Below are positions 8,067 to 16,961 of a DNA stretch of 64,000 nucleotides, in pieces. The notes beneath the pieces were generated by a model. The model was not told where the DNA came from. It saw only the letters and a list, made by a program, of their open reading frames with translations, and did not search any database. The stretch is taken from the NCBI RefSeq assembly GCF_021432065.1, contig NZ_CP090364.1, positions 620,001 through 684,000 on the forward strand, read 5' to 3'. A program made the translations under genes and the position numbers. The DNA comes from Photobacterium sp. TLY01. Lineage in GTDB: Bacteria > Pseudomonadota > Gammaproteobacteria > Enterobacterales > Vibrionaceae. Within the stretch, counting starts at the first letter, position 1; every line of letters starts with the position of its first letter.

Positions 8067-8095
8067 AACAAAAAAGCCAGCAATGTGCTGGCTTT
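8067..8095 (-). terminator. Terminator of map
   Basis: AAAGCCAGCA and TGCTGGCTTT (8073-8082 and 8086-8095) pair around a three-base loop; on the minus strand T6 follows. It lies about 40 bp beyond the map stop, separating map from glnD. Confidence 0.85.
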
Positions 8096-8132
8096 GAGTC
8101 AATCATCAGTTGTTGTTTCACTGCGTGGCGGA

Positions 8133-8930
8133 TTAGGCGTTTTTCATCACCCGCGGCAGGCTTTCTTCTTTACGCAGGGTCAGAATTTCACAGCCGGTAT
8201 CAGTGACCAGCAGTGTGTGCTCCCATTGCGCCGATTTCTTGCCGTCGACTGTGTAGACCGTCCAGCCGTCCTCATCATCAAGGAGACAGCCGAATTTACC
8301 GGCGTTGATCATTGGCTCGATGGTGAAACACATGCCCGCTTTCAGCACAGTCCGGTCGGCGTTTTTATAGTGGACCACTTGCGGCTCTTCATGGAATTCA
8401 TCACCGATGCCGTGGCCACAGTAGTCTCTGACGATGGTGAAACGGCTGTTGCCGTTCTTCACAAACTTCTGGATCGTGGTGCCAATTTCACCCAGTTTGG
8501 CACCTGGCTTCACTTTCTTGATGGCCTGATACAGGCTTTCCTGCGCGACACGGCACAGGCGTTTGTCTTCGAGTGAGACTTCGCCCACTTCGAACATCTT
8601 AGAAGTATCGCCGTGGTAACCATCTTTGATGACGGTGATATCAATGTTGATGATATCACCGTCTTTCAATACGTCTTGCTCACTGGGGATCCCGTGACAC
8701 ACCACATGGTTGATTGACGTACAGATGGATTTGGGGAAACCGTGATAGTTCAGCGGAGCCGGGATCGCACCCTGGGTTTCGGTGATGTACTCATGACAAA
8801 TCCGGTTCAGCTCTTCAGTGGATACGCCAGGTTTGACATACGGCTCAATCATTTCCAGGACGTCGGCGGCCAGTTGGCCGGCCACGCGCATCTTTTCAAT
8901 TTCTTCAGCCGTCTTGATCTTAATGCTCAT
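8133..8930 (-). CDS. map: Type I methionine aminopeptidase
   Basis: Map removes the initiator methionine from nascent proteins. The 265-residue protein has the pita-bread fold residues: the metal ligands in NIDITVIKDGYHGDTS, the histidine in CGHGIGDEFHEEP, the glutamate in FTIEPMIN and the final glutamate in AQWEHTLLVT. It is a type Ia enzyme without the zinc-finger extension. GAGAAG precedes the ATG. It is divergent from rpsB, as in E. coli, and is closed by its own terminator. Confidence 0.96.
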   Translation of the reverse strand: MSIKIKTAEEIEKMRVAGQLAADVLEMIEPYVKPGVSTEELNRICHEYITETQGAIPAPLNYHGFPKSICTSINHVVCHGIPSEQDVLKDGDIINIDITVIKDGYHGDTSKMFEVGEVSLEDKRLCRVAQESLYQAIKKVKPGAKLGEIGTTIQKFVKNGNSRFTIVRDYCGHGIGDEFHEEPQVVHYKNADRTVLKAGMCFTIEPMINAGKFGCLLDDEDGWTVYTVDGKKSAQWEHTLLVTDTGCEILTLRKEESLPRVMKNA

Positions 8931-9020
8931 GCAAACTTCTCTGCTCTGTCAGTCTCTATACTTTATATGGTATCAGCGGGAGCGGAGGATGAAAACTGAC
9001 TTTGGTCTGCGCAGAAGATT

Positions 9021-9050
9021 TTGACTGGATTTTTGCGGTCTGAATATGGT
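9021..9050 (+). promoter_or_regulatory. Candidate rpsB promoter
   Basis: TTGACT (9021-9026) and TATGGT (9045-9050) are separated by 18 bp and followed by ATAAAGCGCGCC, a GC-rich start region as in stringently controlled ribosomal promoters. It would give a leader of about 200 nt before rpsB. The 8931-9257 gap also holds the map promoter, which I could not place firmly. Confidence 0.5.
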
Positions 9051-9139
9051 ATAAAGCGCGCCGTAATTTGGCATATTGTGCTTCGGCGAAAGTCAGCACA
9101 GCGGGTCAGATTACAAAAACATTATTTTATTTAATCACT

Positions 9140-9250
9140 CACACATATCGACACGTGCTCCGGGGTGCCCAAGGCTTATGCGTAAGTCGGCCGTAATCAG
9201 GTCAAGGGTCGGTAGCATGGGGTATGTGGACGCCTAACCCCAATTGAGGA
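9140..9250 (+). promoter_or_regulatory. rpsB leader RNA, probable S2 autoregulatory element
   Basis: The untranslated leader is highly structured: a GTGCTCCGGGGTGCCC segment, a small hairpin GGCTTA-TGCG-TAAGTC, and a stem with arms GGGGT (9219-9223) and ACCCC (9237-9241) ending five bases before the Shine-Dalgarno GAGGA (9246-9250). Gammaproteobacterial rpsB leaders are known to bind S2 and repress rpsB-tsf translation. That this element does so is inferred from position and the conserved look of the motif. Confidence 0.55.
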
Positions 9251-9257
9251 ATATTCA

Positions 9258-9986
9258 ATGGCAACTGTATCAATGCGCGACATGCTGAAGGCTGGTGTAC
9301 ACTTTGGTCACCAAACCCGTTACTGGAACCCTAAGATGAAGCCATTCATCTTCGGTGCTCGTAACCGTGTGCACATCATCAACCTTGAAAAAACTGTACC
9401 AATGTTCAACGAAGCGCTGGCAGAAATCAACAAGATCGCTGCTCGCAAAGGTAAAATCCTGTTCGTTGGTACCAAGCGTGCTGCAAGCGAATCTATCAAA
9501 GACGCGGCAAACAGCTGTGATCAGTACTACGTGAACAACCGTTGGTTGGGCGGTATGCTGACTAACTGGAAAACTGTTCGTCAGTCAATCAAGCGTCTGA
9601 AAGATCTGGAGACTCAGTCTACCGATGGTACTTTCGACAAGCTGACTAAGAAAGAAGCGCTGATGCGTACTCGTGAAATGGAAAAACTGGAGAAATCTCT
9701 GGGCGGTATCAAGAACATGGGCGGTCTGCCAGACGCGATGTTCGTTATCGATGCTGATCACGAGCACATTGCTATCAAAGAAGCGAACAACCTGGGTATC
9801 CCAGTATTCTCTATCGTAGATACTAACTCTAACCCAGACGGCGTAGATTACGTTATCCCAGGTAACGATGATGCAATCCGCGCTATCCAGCTGTACACAG
9901 GTGCTGTTGCAGCTACTGTTACTGAAGCTCGTAACCAGGACATCGCTGTTCAGGCTGAGCAAGACGGTTTCGTAGAAGCTGAGTAA
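9258..9986 (+). CDS. rpsB: 30S ribosomal protein S2
   Basis: The 242-residue sequence begins [33 protein letters not shown], the hallmark of S2, and continues with [13 protein letters not shown] and [22 protein letters not shown]2 sits on the back of the 30S subunit and is needed for S1 binding. GAGGA at 9246-9250 sets the start. Codons are strongly biased to the preferred set. A structured leader lies upstream and an attenuator-like terminator separates it from tsf. Confidence 0.98.
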   Translation: MATVSMRDMLKAGVHFGHQTRYWNPKMKPFIFGARNRVHIINLEKTVPMFNEALAEINKIAARKGKILFVGTKRAASESIKDAANSCDQYYVNNRWLGGMLTNWKTVRQSIKRLKDLETQSTDGTFDKLTKKEALMRTREMEKLEKSLGGIKNMGGLPDAMFVIDADHEHIAIKEANNLGIPVFSIVDTNSNPDGVDYVIPGNDDAIRAIQLYTGAVAATVTEARNQDIAVQAEQDGFVEAE

Positions 9987-10040
9987 TCAGTCGCTCCTTT
10001 GAGCATCTTAAGTTACCTTGTGTAAACTAAGTATGGTTAA

Positions 10041-10069
10041 CAGGGGCCGTTTACAGGCCCCTGATTTTT
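10041..10069 (+). terminator. Attenuator / partial terminator between rpsB and tsf
   Basis: CAGGGGCC (10041-10048) and GGCCCCTG (10056-10063) pair around a 7-nt loop and are followed by ATTTTTAC. E. coli has a comparable partial terminator here, which lowers tsf relative to rpsB or lets both messages exist. Confidence 0.8.
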
Positions 10070-10100
10070 ACACCAAGATTTAAAAACTGAGGATATAACA

Positions 10101-10946
10101 ATGGCAACAGTTACAGCTGCCCTGGTTAAAGAACTGCGTGAGCGTACTGGCGCAGGCATGATGGAATGTAAAAAAGCCCTGGTTGAAGCGAATGCTGATA
10201 TCGAGCTGGCCATCGAAAACATGCGTAAGAGCGGCGCTGCAAAAGCGGCTAAGAAAGCAGGTAACATCGCTGCTGAAGGTTCTATCATCATCAAGAACAA
10301 CGACAGCCTGGCTGCGCTGGTAGAAGTGAACTGCCAGACTGACTTCGTTGCTAAAGACGGCAACTTCCTGACTTTCGCGAACGAAGTAGCTGATGCTGCT
10401 CTGGCGAGCAAAGCGGACATTGCTGAACTGCAAGCTCAGTTCGAAGAGAAGCGTGTTGCACTGGTTGCTAAGATTGGTGAGAACATCTCTATCCGTCGTG
10501 TTGCTTACATCGAAGGCGAGAAAGTCGCTTCTTACCGTCACGGCGACCGTATCGGTGTTGTTGTTGCAGGTAACGGCGAAGACGAAACCCTGAAGCACAT
10601 TGCAATGCACGTTGCAGCTTCTCGTCCAGAGTACGTGAACCCAGAAGACGTACCTGCAGAAGTAGTTGCGAAAGAGCGTGAAGTTCAGGTTGAAATCGCC
10701 ATGAACGAAGGCAAGCCTCAGGAAATCGCTGAGAAGATGGTTGAAGGCCGCATGAAGAAGTTCACTGGTGAAGTGTCTCTGACGGGTCAGCCTTTCATCA
10801 TGGAACCTAAGAAGTCTGTTGGTGACGTTCTGAAAGAAAACGGCGCTTCTGTTTCTACCTTTATCCGTCTGGAAGTCGGTGAAGGTATCGAGAAAGCAGA
10901 AGGCCTGAGCTTCGCTGAAGAAGTAGCTCTGGCGCAGAAAGGTTAA
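10101..10946 (+). CDS. tsf: Elongation factor Ts
   Basis: EF-Ts is the nucleotide exchange factor of EF-Tu. The 281-residue protein has the UBA-like N-terminal part ([19 protein letters not shown]), the [14 protein letters not shown] motif that contacts EF-Tu, and two core subdomains; length is as in E. coli (283). It is preceded by GAGGAT. Strong codon bias, as in rpsB. A terminator follows before pyrH. Confidence 0.98.
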   Translation: MATVTAALVKELRERTGAGMMECKKALVEANADIELAIENMRKSGAAKAAKKAGNIAAEGSIIIKNNDSLAALVEVNCQTDFVAKDGNFLTFANEVADAALASKADIAELQAQFEEKRVALVAKIGENISIRRVAYIEGEKVASYRHGDRIGVVVAGNGEDETLKHIAMHVAASRPEYVNPEDVPAEVVAKEREVQVEIAMNEGKPQEIAEKMVEGRMKKFTGEVSLTGQPFIMEPKKSVGDVLKENGASVSTFIRLEVGEGIEKAEGLSFAEEVALAQKG

Positions 10947-10967
10947 TCTTTCGCAAATTGCTTATAG

Positions 10968-10996
10968 AAGACCGTGGCCAAGGCTGCGGTCTTTTT
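10968..10996 (+). terminator. Terminator after tsf
   Basis: AAGACCG (10968-10974) and CGGTCTT (10987-10993) pair, the loop can itself fold (TGGCCA), and TTTTT follows. pyrH starts 42 bp later, so some readthrough or a promoter in the gap is expected. Confidence 0.75.
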
Positions 10997-11037
10997 ACAA
11001 CTCCATATCTCAATCGTAAGCCTGGAAGGTACAATAA

Positions 11038-11769
11038 ATGACCACGAATCCTAAACCGACTTATCAACGGATCCTGCTGAAACTGAGTGGCGAAGCGCTG
11101 CAGGGCGACGAAGGTTTTGGTATTGATGCCCATGTGCTTGATCGCATGGCTCAGGAAATCAAAGAACTGGTAGAGCTGGGCGTACAAGTAGGTCTGGTTA
11201 TCGGTGGTGGTAACCTGTTCCGTGGTGCAGGTTTGGCTGCTGCGGGTATGAACCGAGTTGTGGGCGATCACATGGGTATGCTGGCGACTGTGATGAATGG
11301 CCTGGCCATGCGTGACGCGCTGCACCGTGCCTATGTGAACGCGAAAGTAATGTCAGCCATTCCGCTGAACGGAGTCTGTGACAGCTATAACTGGGCAGAA
11401 GCAATCAGCCAGCTTCGTCAGGGCCGGGTGGTTATTTTTTCTGCCGGTACAGGCAATCCTTTCTTCACAACAGATTCAGCTGCCTGTCTGCGCGGTATTG
11501 AAATTGAAGCTGATGTTGTGCTGAAAGCCACAAAAGTGGACGGTGTTTACAGCGACGATCCAGTTAAAAACCCAGAAGCGGTTCTTTATGATAAGCTAGG
11601 TTATCAGGACGTTCTGGAACAAGAGCTGAAAGTCATGGATCTCGCCGCCTTCACACTGGCGCGTGACCACGGTATGCCGATTCGTGTATTCAACATGAAT
11701 AAACCGGGTGCACTGCGTAAAGTTGTGATGGGTGAGCCGGAAGGTACCTTGATCGCTCACAGCGAGTAA
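11038..11769 (+). CDS. pyrH: UMP kinase
   Basis: PyrH phosphorylates UMP to UDP in pyrimidine synthesis. The 243-residue protein shows [18 protein letters not shown] at the N-terminus, the glycine loop [13 protein letters not shown], and the nucleotide-binding [22 protein letters not shown] of the bacterial amino-acid-kinase-fold UMP kinases. GGAAGG precedes the ATG. It sits in the usual order tsf-pyrH-frr. Confidence 0.97.
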   Translation: MTTNPKPTYQRILLKLSGEALQGDEGFGIDAHVLDRMAQEIKELVELGVQVGLVIGGGNLFRGAGLAAAGMNRVVGDHMGMLATVMNGLAMRDALHRAYVNAKVMSAIPLNGVCDSYNWAEAISQLRQGRVVIFSAGTGNPFFTTDSAACLRGIEIEADVVLKATKVDGVYSDDPVKNPEAVLYDKLGYQDVLEQELKVMDLAAFTLARDHGMPIRVFNMNKPGALRKVVMGEPEGTLIAHSE

Positions 11770-11836
11770 GGGCGCAACATATTGATAGGGTAGGAAAACA
11801 GCTTCCTGCTAAGACCGACTATTCAAGGGTACAAAC

Positions 11837-12394
11837 GTGATTAACGAGATTAAAACTGATGCGCAAACGCGCATGGACAAAAGTGTTGAAGCACTGAAAA
11901 CTCAGCTGGCAAAAGTGCGTACTGGTCGTGCACATCCAAGTTTGCTGGACGGTATTCAGGTGGAATACTACGGATCTAACACGCCGCTGCGTCAGGTAGC
12001 TAACGTCATTGCTGAAGATGCCCGTACCCTGGCCATTACGGTATTCGACAAGGAACTGACGCCTAAAATTGAAAAGGCGATCATGATGTCGGACCTGGGC
12101 CTGAACCCATCTTCTGCCGGTACTGTCATTCGTGTACCACTGCCACCACTGACAGAAGAGCGCCGTAAGGACCTGGTGAAGGTTGTTCGCGCTGAAGCAG
12201 AGCAAGGCCGTGTTGCCATTCGTAATATTCGTCGTGATGCCAATGCCGAAGTGAAGGCGTTGCTGAAAGATAAAGAAATTTCAGAAGACGATGATCGTCG
12301 TGCTCAGGATGACATCCAAAAGCTGACGGATGCTGCTGTAAAGAAAATTGATACCATTCTGGAAGCGAAAGAAAAAGAGTTGATGGAAGTCTAA
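11837..12394 (+). CDS. frr: Ribosome recycling factor
   Basis: RRF splits post-termination ribosomes with EF-G. The 185-residue protein has the family length and motifs: [33 protein letters not shown] and the long helical arms [13 protein letters not shown] and [21 protein letters not shown]. The start is GTG 11837 with AAGGGT upstream. A clear terminator follows before uppS. Confidence 0.97.
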   Translation: MINEIKTDAQTRMDKSVEALKTQLAKVRTGRAHPSLLDGIQVEYYGSNTPLRQVANVIAEDARTLAITVFDKELTPKIEKAIMMSDLGLNPSSAGTVIRVPLPPLTEERRKDLVKVVRAEAEQGRVAIRNIRRDANAEVKALLKDKEISEDDDRRAQDDIQKLTDAAVKKIDTILEAKEKELMEV

Positions 12395-12435
12395 GGTTTT
12401 CCTTACTTTTTATTGACTCTGGCTTGATAAGCTCT

Positions 12436-12467
12436 AAAGCGCTGTGCGTGCAGCACGGCGCTTTTTT
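12436..12467 (+). terminator. Terminator after frr
   Basis: AAAGCGC (12436-12442) pairs with GCGCTTT (12458-12464), an inner GTGC/GCAC helix extends the stem, and the T run reaches 12467. It lies only 15 bp before the uppS start, so it may be partial. Confidence 0.8.
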
Positions 12468-12481
12468 GTTGAGGGAAAAGT

Positions 12482-13249
12482 ATGACAGAGCATACAAGCA
12501 GCACTGAATGGTACAGCCAGAATCTTCCTAAGCATGTCGCGATCATTATGGATGGCAACGGGCGTTGGGCGAAGGCGAAGGGTAAAGCACGGGTGTTTGG
12601 CCACAAAGCCGGTGTTGAAGCCGTGCGTAAAACCGTCTCTGCTGCGAGCCGTCTTGGGATACAGGTCGTGACCCTGTTTGCATTCAGCAGTGAAAACTGG
12701 CGCCGCCCGGAAGATGAAGTGTCTTTGTTGATGGAACTCTTTCTGACCGTTCTGGGCCGGGAAGTGAAGCGTCTACACAAAAATAATATCCGTCTGAAAA
12801 TCATTGGCGATACCAGCCGCTTTAGTCAGCGTCTTCAGGATAAAATCACTGCAGCTGAAACCTTAACCGCTTCTAATACCGGCATGGTTCTGAATGTGGC
12901 TGCTAACTATGGCGGGCAGTGGGACATTCTCCAGGCCACTCAGGCACTGGCCCGCGAAGTGGCGGAGCAGGGGCTGACCCCGGATGATATCACCGAAGAC
13001 ATGCTGGCAACTCGCTTATCCACCAGTGGCCTGCCTGATGTCGACCTTCTGATTCGTACCAGTGGCGAATGCCGTATCAGTAACTTCATGCTGTGGCAAA
13101 CCGCCTATGCCGAGCTGTATTTTACACCTCAGCTCTGGCCTGATTTTGACGAAAATACCTTAGCAGACGCGATTGCCTGGTTCATGGATCGGGAGCGTCG
13201 TTTCGGTTGTACGGGTGAACAAATAAAAATGTTACTGAAAACTCAGTAA
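12482..13249 (+). CDS. uppS: Undecaprenyl diphosphate synthase
   Basis: UppS (IspU) makes the C55 lipid carrier for cell wall and LPS precursors by cis-prenyl chain extension. The 255-residue protein has the signature [18 protein letters not shown] (catalytic Asp near residue 24), [11 protein letters not shown], and the C-terminal [32 protein letters not shown] precedes the ATG. It heads the uppS-cdsA-dxr-rseP-bamA group. Confidence 0.97.
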   Translation: MTEHTSSTEWYSQNLPKHVAIIMDGNGRWAKAKGKARVFGHKAGVEAVRKTVSAASRLGIQVVTLFAFSSENWRRPEDEVSLLMELFLTVLGREVKRLHKNNIRLKIIGDTSRFSQRLQDKITAAETLTASNTGMVLNVAANYGGQWDILQATQALAREVAEQGLTPDDITEDMLATRLSTSGLPDVDLLIRTSGECRISNFMLWQTAYAELYFTPQLWPDFDENTLADAIAWFMDRERRFGCTGEQIKMLLKTQ

Positions 13250-13380
13250 CGCCAAAGAGGGTAGCGTGGAAAATGGAACCCCGCTGCCATTCTGAAAACA
13301 AGCTCGTGGCTTGTTGGATTGCTGCCAAGCACTATATTGCTGAGAAGCGACAACGATAAATAATAACGAGAGGAACAAGC

Positions 13381-14229
13381 TTGCTTAAGCAACGAATTTT
13401 GACCGCATTGGTTCTGGCACCTTTGGTGGTTGCCGGAATTTTCCTGCTACCTTTTTCGGGTTTTATGTTGGCTATTGCAGGGATCACCCTGGCTGGCTTC
13501 TGGGAATGGACCCAGTTTGTTAATCCCCGTTCACGCCTGCTGGCGATGGTACCCCCTGTTTTCGTCTTACTGGCGTCTTTTCTGGCTCTCCCTGCGGATG
13601 CCATCGAATTGGGCCATATACAATTACCACATCACATCATGTTAGCGGCAGGTGGTGCCTGGTGGTTATTTGCCTGCCTCCTGGTTGTGACCTATCCGAA
13701 CCAATCCGGCTTTTGGGTTCGCTCAACTGCGCTGCGCTATCTGTTTGGTTTACTGACATTGATCCCCTTTTTCTGGGGCGTTGTGATGTTACGTGCTGTT
13801 AACTATGCTGAATCTCCCTATCTGGGCGCTAAACTGGTGATGCTGGTGTGTTTACTGGTCTGGGCGGCTGACAGCGGTGCGTACTTTGCGGGCAAGCGAT
13901 TTGGCCGCCGTAAAATGGCCCCCAGAGTCAGCCCGAATAAAACCCTGGAAGGACTTGCCGGTGGTGTGGTGCTCGCTGTTGTCGTCGCGTGGGCAACTGC
14001 GAAATTGCTGGGGGTAACTTTTCATAGCAGCGGTGCGTTATTAGTCACAGTTGTTCTGACTGTGGTTGCTTCTGTCTTTGGTGATCTGGCAGAAAGTATG
14101 TTTAAACGGGTTTCCGGTATTAAAGACAGCGGACAGATCTTACCCGGCCACGGTGGTATCCTTGACCGGATAGACAGCCTGACGGCAGCATTGCCCGTTT
14201 TCGCATTGCTCTATCTCTGGCTGATCTGA
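13381..14229 (+). CDS. cdsA: Phosphatidate cytidylyltransferase
   Basis: CdsA makes CDP-diacylglycerol, the branch point of phospholipid synthesis, in the inner membrane. The 282-residue protein has about eight hydrophobic segments and the full family signature near the C-terminus: SMFKR, then IKDSGQILPGHGGILDRID. The start is a TTG at 13381 with GAGAGGAAC upstream; no ATG is available near it. Upstream gap 13250-13380 shows no clear terminator. Confidence 0.96.
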   Translation: MLKQRILTALVLAPLVVAGIFLLPFSGFMLAIAGITLAGFWEWTQFVNPRSRLLAMVPPVFVLLASFLALPADAIELGHIQLPHHIMLAAGGAWWLFACLLVVTYPNQSGFWVRSTALRYLFGLLTLIPFFWGVVMLRAVNYAESPYLGAKLVMLVCLLVWAADSGAYFAGKRFGRRKMAPRVSPNKTLEGLAGGVVLAVVVAWATAKLLGVTFHSSGALLVTVVLTVVASVFGDLAESMFKRVSGIKDSGQILPGHGGILDRIDSLTAALPVFALLYLWLI

Positions 14230-14376
14230 GACCTGATTCGGGGGAAGCGGGTAACCACTTCCCCCATTTTGATTTTGATACCCAAGACAGTGTGTTGACT
14301 CTGGGTTTACACACGGATTGGAAATGAAAGGTAGGATGACGGCTGGTCACAGCCAAATCTGTAAAGTAGTGAAGGT

Positions 14377-15573
14377 ATGCGTAAGTTAACCATTCTGGGT
14401 GCAACGGGATCAATTGGCACCAGTACACTGGCAGTGGCGGCAAACAATCCTGACCAGTTTGAGGTGGTCGCGCTGGCTGCGGGCACAGATAGCCGTAAAA
14501 TGTTTGAACTGTGCTGTCAGTGGCAGCCCAGGTATGCTGCGATGGCCTCTGAGCAGGCTGCTCGTGAGCTGTCTGAACAGTTGAAAGCGCACGGTTTCGC
14601 TACTCAGGTGCTGTCAGGGGTTGCTGGCATGTGCGAAATAGCTGCGCTGGATGAAGTGGATACCGTGATGGCCGCCATTGTCGGGGCTGCCGGACTGATG
14701 CCGACTATGGCTGCGGTCAAAGCCGGTAAACGTGTGCTGCTGGCCAACAAAGAAGCTCTGGTGATGTCCGGGCAGATGTTTATTGATGCTGTTGCGAAGT
14801 ATGGCGCAGAATTATTACCGGTAGACAGTGAACATAATGCGATTTATCAGTGTCTACCTTTAGATGTTCAACAGCAGACCGGGCGCTGTGATCTGTCTGC
14901 AGCTGGGATCAGCAAGATTTTGCTGACCGGCTCTGGTGGTCCCTTTCGCTATACCGATCCACAGGATCTGGCGACTGTGACCCCGGAAATGGCCATTGCG
15001 CATCCAAACTGGTCGATGGGACCCAAGATTTCCGTCGATTCGGCCACTATGATGAATAAAGGGCTGGAATACATAGAAGCCCGTTGGCTGTTTAATGCAT
15101 CAAGGGAGCAACTGGAGGTGCTGATTCATCCCCAGTCGGTCATCCACTCTATGGTACAGTACAAAGATGGCTCGGTACTGGCGCAGATGGGGTTGCCGGA
15201 TATGCAGACGCCCATTGCCTTTGCCATGGCCTATCCTGAAAGAGTGGATGCAGGTGTGAAACCGCTTGATTTTACTCAGGCGGGTGAACTGACTTTTATG
15301 GCGCCGGATATGTCGCGTTATCCATGCCTGCAGCTTGCGATCGAGGCGTGCTACAGTGGACAGGCGGCAACCACGTCGCTCAATGCGGCCAATGAAGTGG
15401 CAGTGGCCGAGTTTCTGGCCGGTGCAATACGTTTTACCGATATCGCGCGGGTCAACCAGCAAGTGCTGGAGCGGATTAACCTGGCAGAGCCGCGGAGTCT
15501 GGCGTGTGTGATGGCCTTGGATGCTGATGCACGACAGCTGGCGCAGCAAGTGATTCAGAAGGTAGCTAGATAA
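14377..15573 (+). CDS. ispC: 1-deoxy-D-xylulose 5-phosphate reductoisomerase
   Basis: IspC (Dxr) carries out the second step of the MEP isoprenoid pathway and so supplies UppS. The 398-residue protein starts with the NADPH loop [12 protein letters not shown], and has the substrate and metal motif [23 protein letters not shown] and the [13 protein letters not shown] segment. Its TAA stop shares a base with the ATG of rseP (TAATG), so the two are translationally coupled. Confidence 0.97.
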   Translation: MRKLTILGATGSIGTSTLAVAANNPDQFEVVALAAGTDSRKMFELCCQWQPRYAAMASEQAARELSEQLKAHGFATQVLSGVAGMCEIAALDEVDTVMAAIVGAAGLMPTMAAVKAGKRVLLANKEALVMSGQMFIDAVAKYGAELLPVDSEHNAIYQCLPLDVQQQTGRCDLSAAGISKILLTGSGGPFRYTDPQDLATVTPEMAIAHPNWSMGPKISVDSATMMNKGLEYIEARWLFNASREQLEVLIHPQSVIHSMVQYKDGSVLAQMGLPDMQTPIAFAMAYPERVDAGVKPLDFTQAGELTFMAPDMSRYPCLQLAIEACYSGQAATTSLNAANEVAVAEFLAGAIRFTDIARVNQQVLERINLAEPRSLACVMALDADARQLAQQVIQKVAR

Positions 15574-16925
15574 TGGGAATTTTGTGGAATTTGGGTGCCT
15601 TTCTCGTTGCGCTGGGCATTTTAATTGCGGTGCATGAATTCGGGCACTTCTGGGTTGCACGCCGTTGTGGTGTGTATGTCGAGCGCTTTTCAATTGGTTT
15701 TGGCAAACCGCTCTGGCGCCGTGTCGACAAACAGGGCACCGAGTACATACTGGCCATGATCCCGCTTGGCGGTTATGTCAAAATGCTGGATGAGCGGGTC
15801 GACACTGTGCCGGCCGAACGTCGCCACCAGGCTTTCAATCACAAGCCGTTGTGGCAAAGAAGTGCCATTGTGGCGGCAGGCCCTATGGCGAATTTTGTTT
15901 TTGCTATCTTTGCCTATTGGGTTGTGTACCTGATTGGTGTTCCTGCGGTGAAGCCGGTGATCGGAGAGGTCGCGCCACAATCAATCGCGGCCCAGGCCGG
16001 GATTGAAAGCGGTATGGAACTTAAGTCTGTTTCTGGCATCCAAACTCCGGATTGGGAATCTGTCAATATGGCCATGATCAGCCATATTGGTGATGAGACG
16101 ATGACGCTGACAGCCGTCCCGTCAGAGGAGTCTTACGAAAAAACATTCAATCTGGATTTGCGCAACTGGTCTTTTGATCCGGAAAGTGAGCGTATACTCA
16201 CTACGCTGGGGGTGACCCCGTTCTCACCGCCGATCACGCTGGAAATTGGTCAGCTGGTGGATAACGGAGCGGCCAAAAAAGCCGGCTTCGAAATCGGAGA
16301 TACGATTGTCGCGATCGACAACCAGCCGATTACGCAATGGCAGCAGGTGGTTGATGTGGTTCGCGCCAGCCCGGAGCAAGCACTGACTGTTGAGCTGCGC
16401 CGTGGCGACGAGCTGGTTGAAGCCTCGCTGACGCCCATTAGCAAAGAATTGCCGAGCGGTGAGTGGGTTGGATATGCTGGCTTTGCGCCTGTCATGTCTG
16501 AGTGGCCGGAGGATCAGCGCTTTGTTCGTCAGTATGGCCCTGTAGAAGCCATTGGTGAAGCGACCGAAAAAACCTGGCAACTGGTGACACTGACCTTTGA
16601 TATGGTGACCAAGCTGGTGACCGGGGATGTGGCACTGAAAAATTTAAGTGGCCCGATTTCTATCGCCAAAGGTGCGGGAACAACGGCTGATTACGGCATC
16701 GTGTACTTTTTGGGTTTTCTGGCTTTAATCAGCGTGAACCTGGGTATCGTGAACTTGTTGCCTTTGCCTGTGCTGGATGGCGGGCATTTACTCTTTTTTG
16801 CAATTGAAGCTGTGACACGACGTCCTGTTTCAGAGCGTATACAGGATCTTGGCTATCGTCTTGGATCTGTGATTTTAGTCGTTTTGATGGCTGTCGCGCT
16901 CATAAATGATTTTACCCGCCTTTAA
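15573..16925 (+). CDS. rseP: Site-2 protease RseP
   Basis: RseP is the inner-membrane zinc protease that cuts RseA inside the membrane during the sigma-E envelope stress response. The 450-residue protein has HEFGH at residues 21-25 in the first transmembrane helix, two PDZ domains in the periplasmic middle (GVPAVKPVIGEV and NGAAKKAGFEIGD regions), and the second zinc-ligand motif NLLPLPVLDGGHLLFF near residue 395, followed by a last membrane helix. Its start overlaps the ispC stop. bamA follows after 36 bp. Confidence 0.97.
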   Translation: MGILWNLGAFLVALGILIAVHEFGHFWVARRCGVYVERFSIGFGKPLWRRVDKQGTEYILAMIPLGGYVKMLDERVDTVPAERRHQAFNHKPLWQRSAIVAAGPMANFVFAIFAYWVVYLIGVPAVKPVIGEVAPQSIAAQAGIESGMELKSVSGIQTPDWESVNMAMISHIGDETMTLTAVPSEESYEKTFNLDLRNWSFDPESERILTTLGVTPFSPPITLEIGQLVDNGAAKKAGFEIGDTIVAIDNQPITQWQQVVDVVRASPEQALTVELRRGDELVEASLTPISKELPSGEWVGYAGFAPVMSEWPEDQRFVRQYGPVEAIGEATEKTWQLVTLTFDMVTKLVTGDVALKNLSGPISIAKGAGTTADYGIVYFLGFLALISVNLGIVNLLPLPVLDGGHLLFFAIEAVTRRPVSERIQDLGYRLGSVILVVLMAVALINDFTRL

Positions 16926-16961
16926 TAAGTGCGTTTTTAGCAAGGAATAATCAGAACAGTA

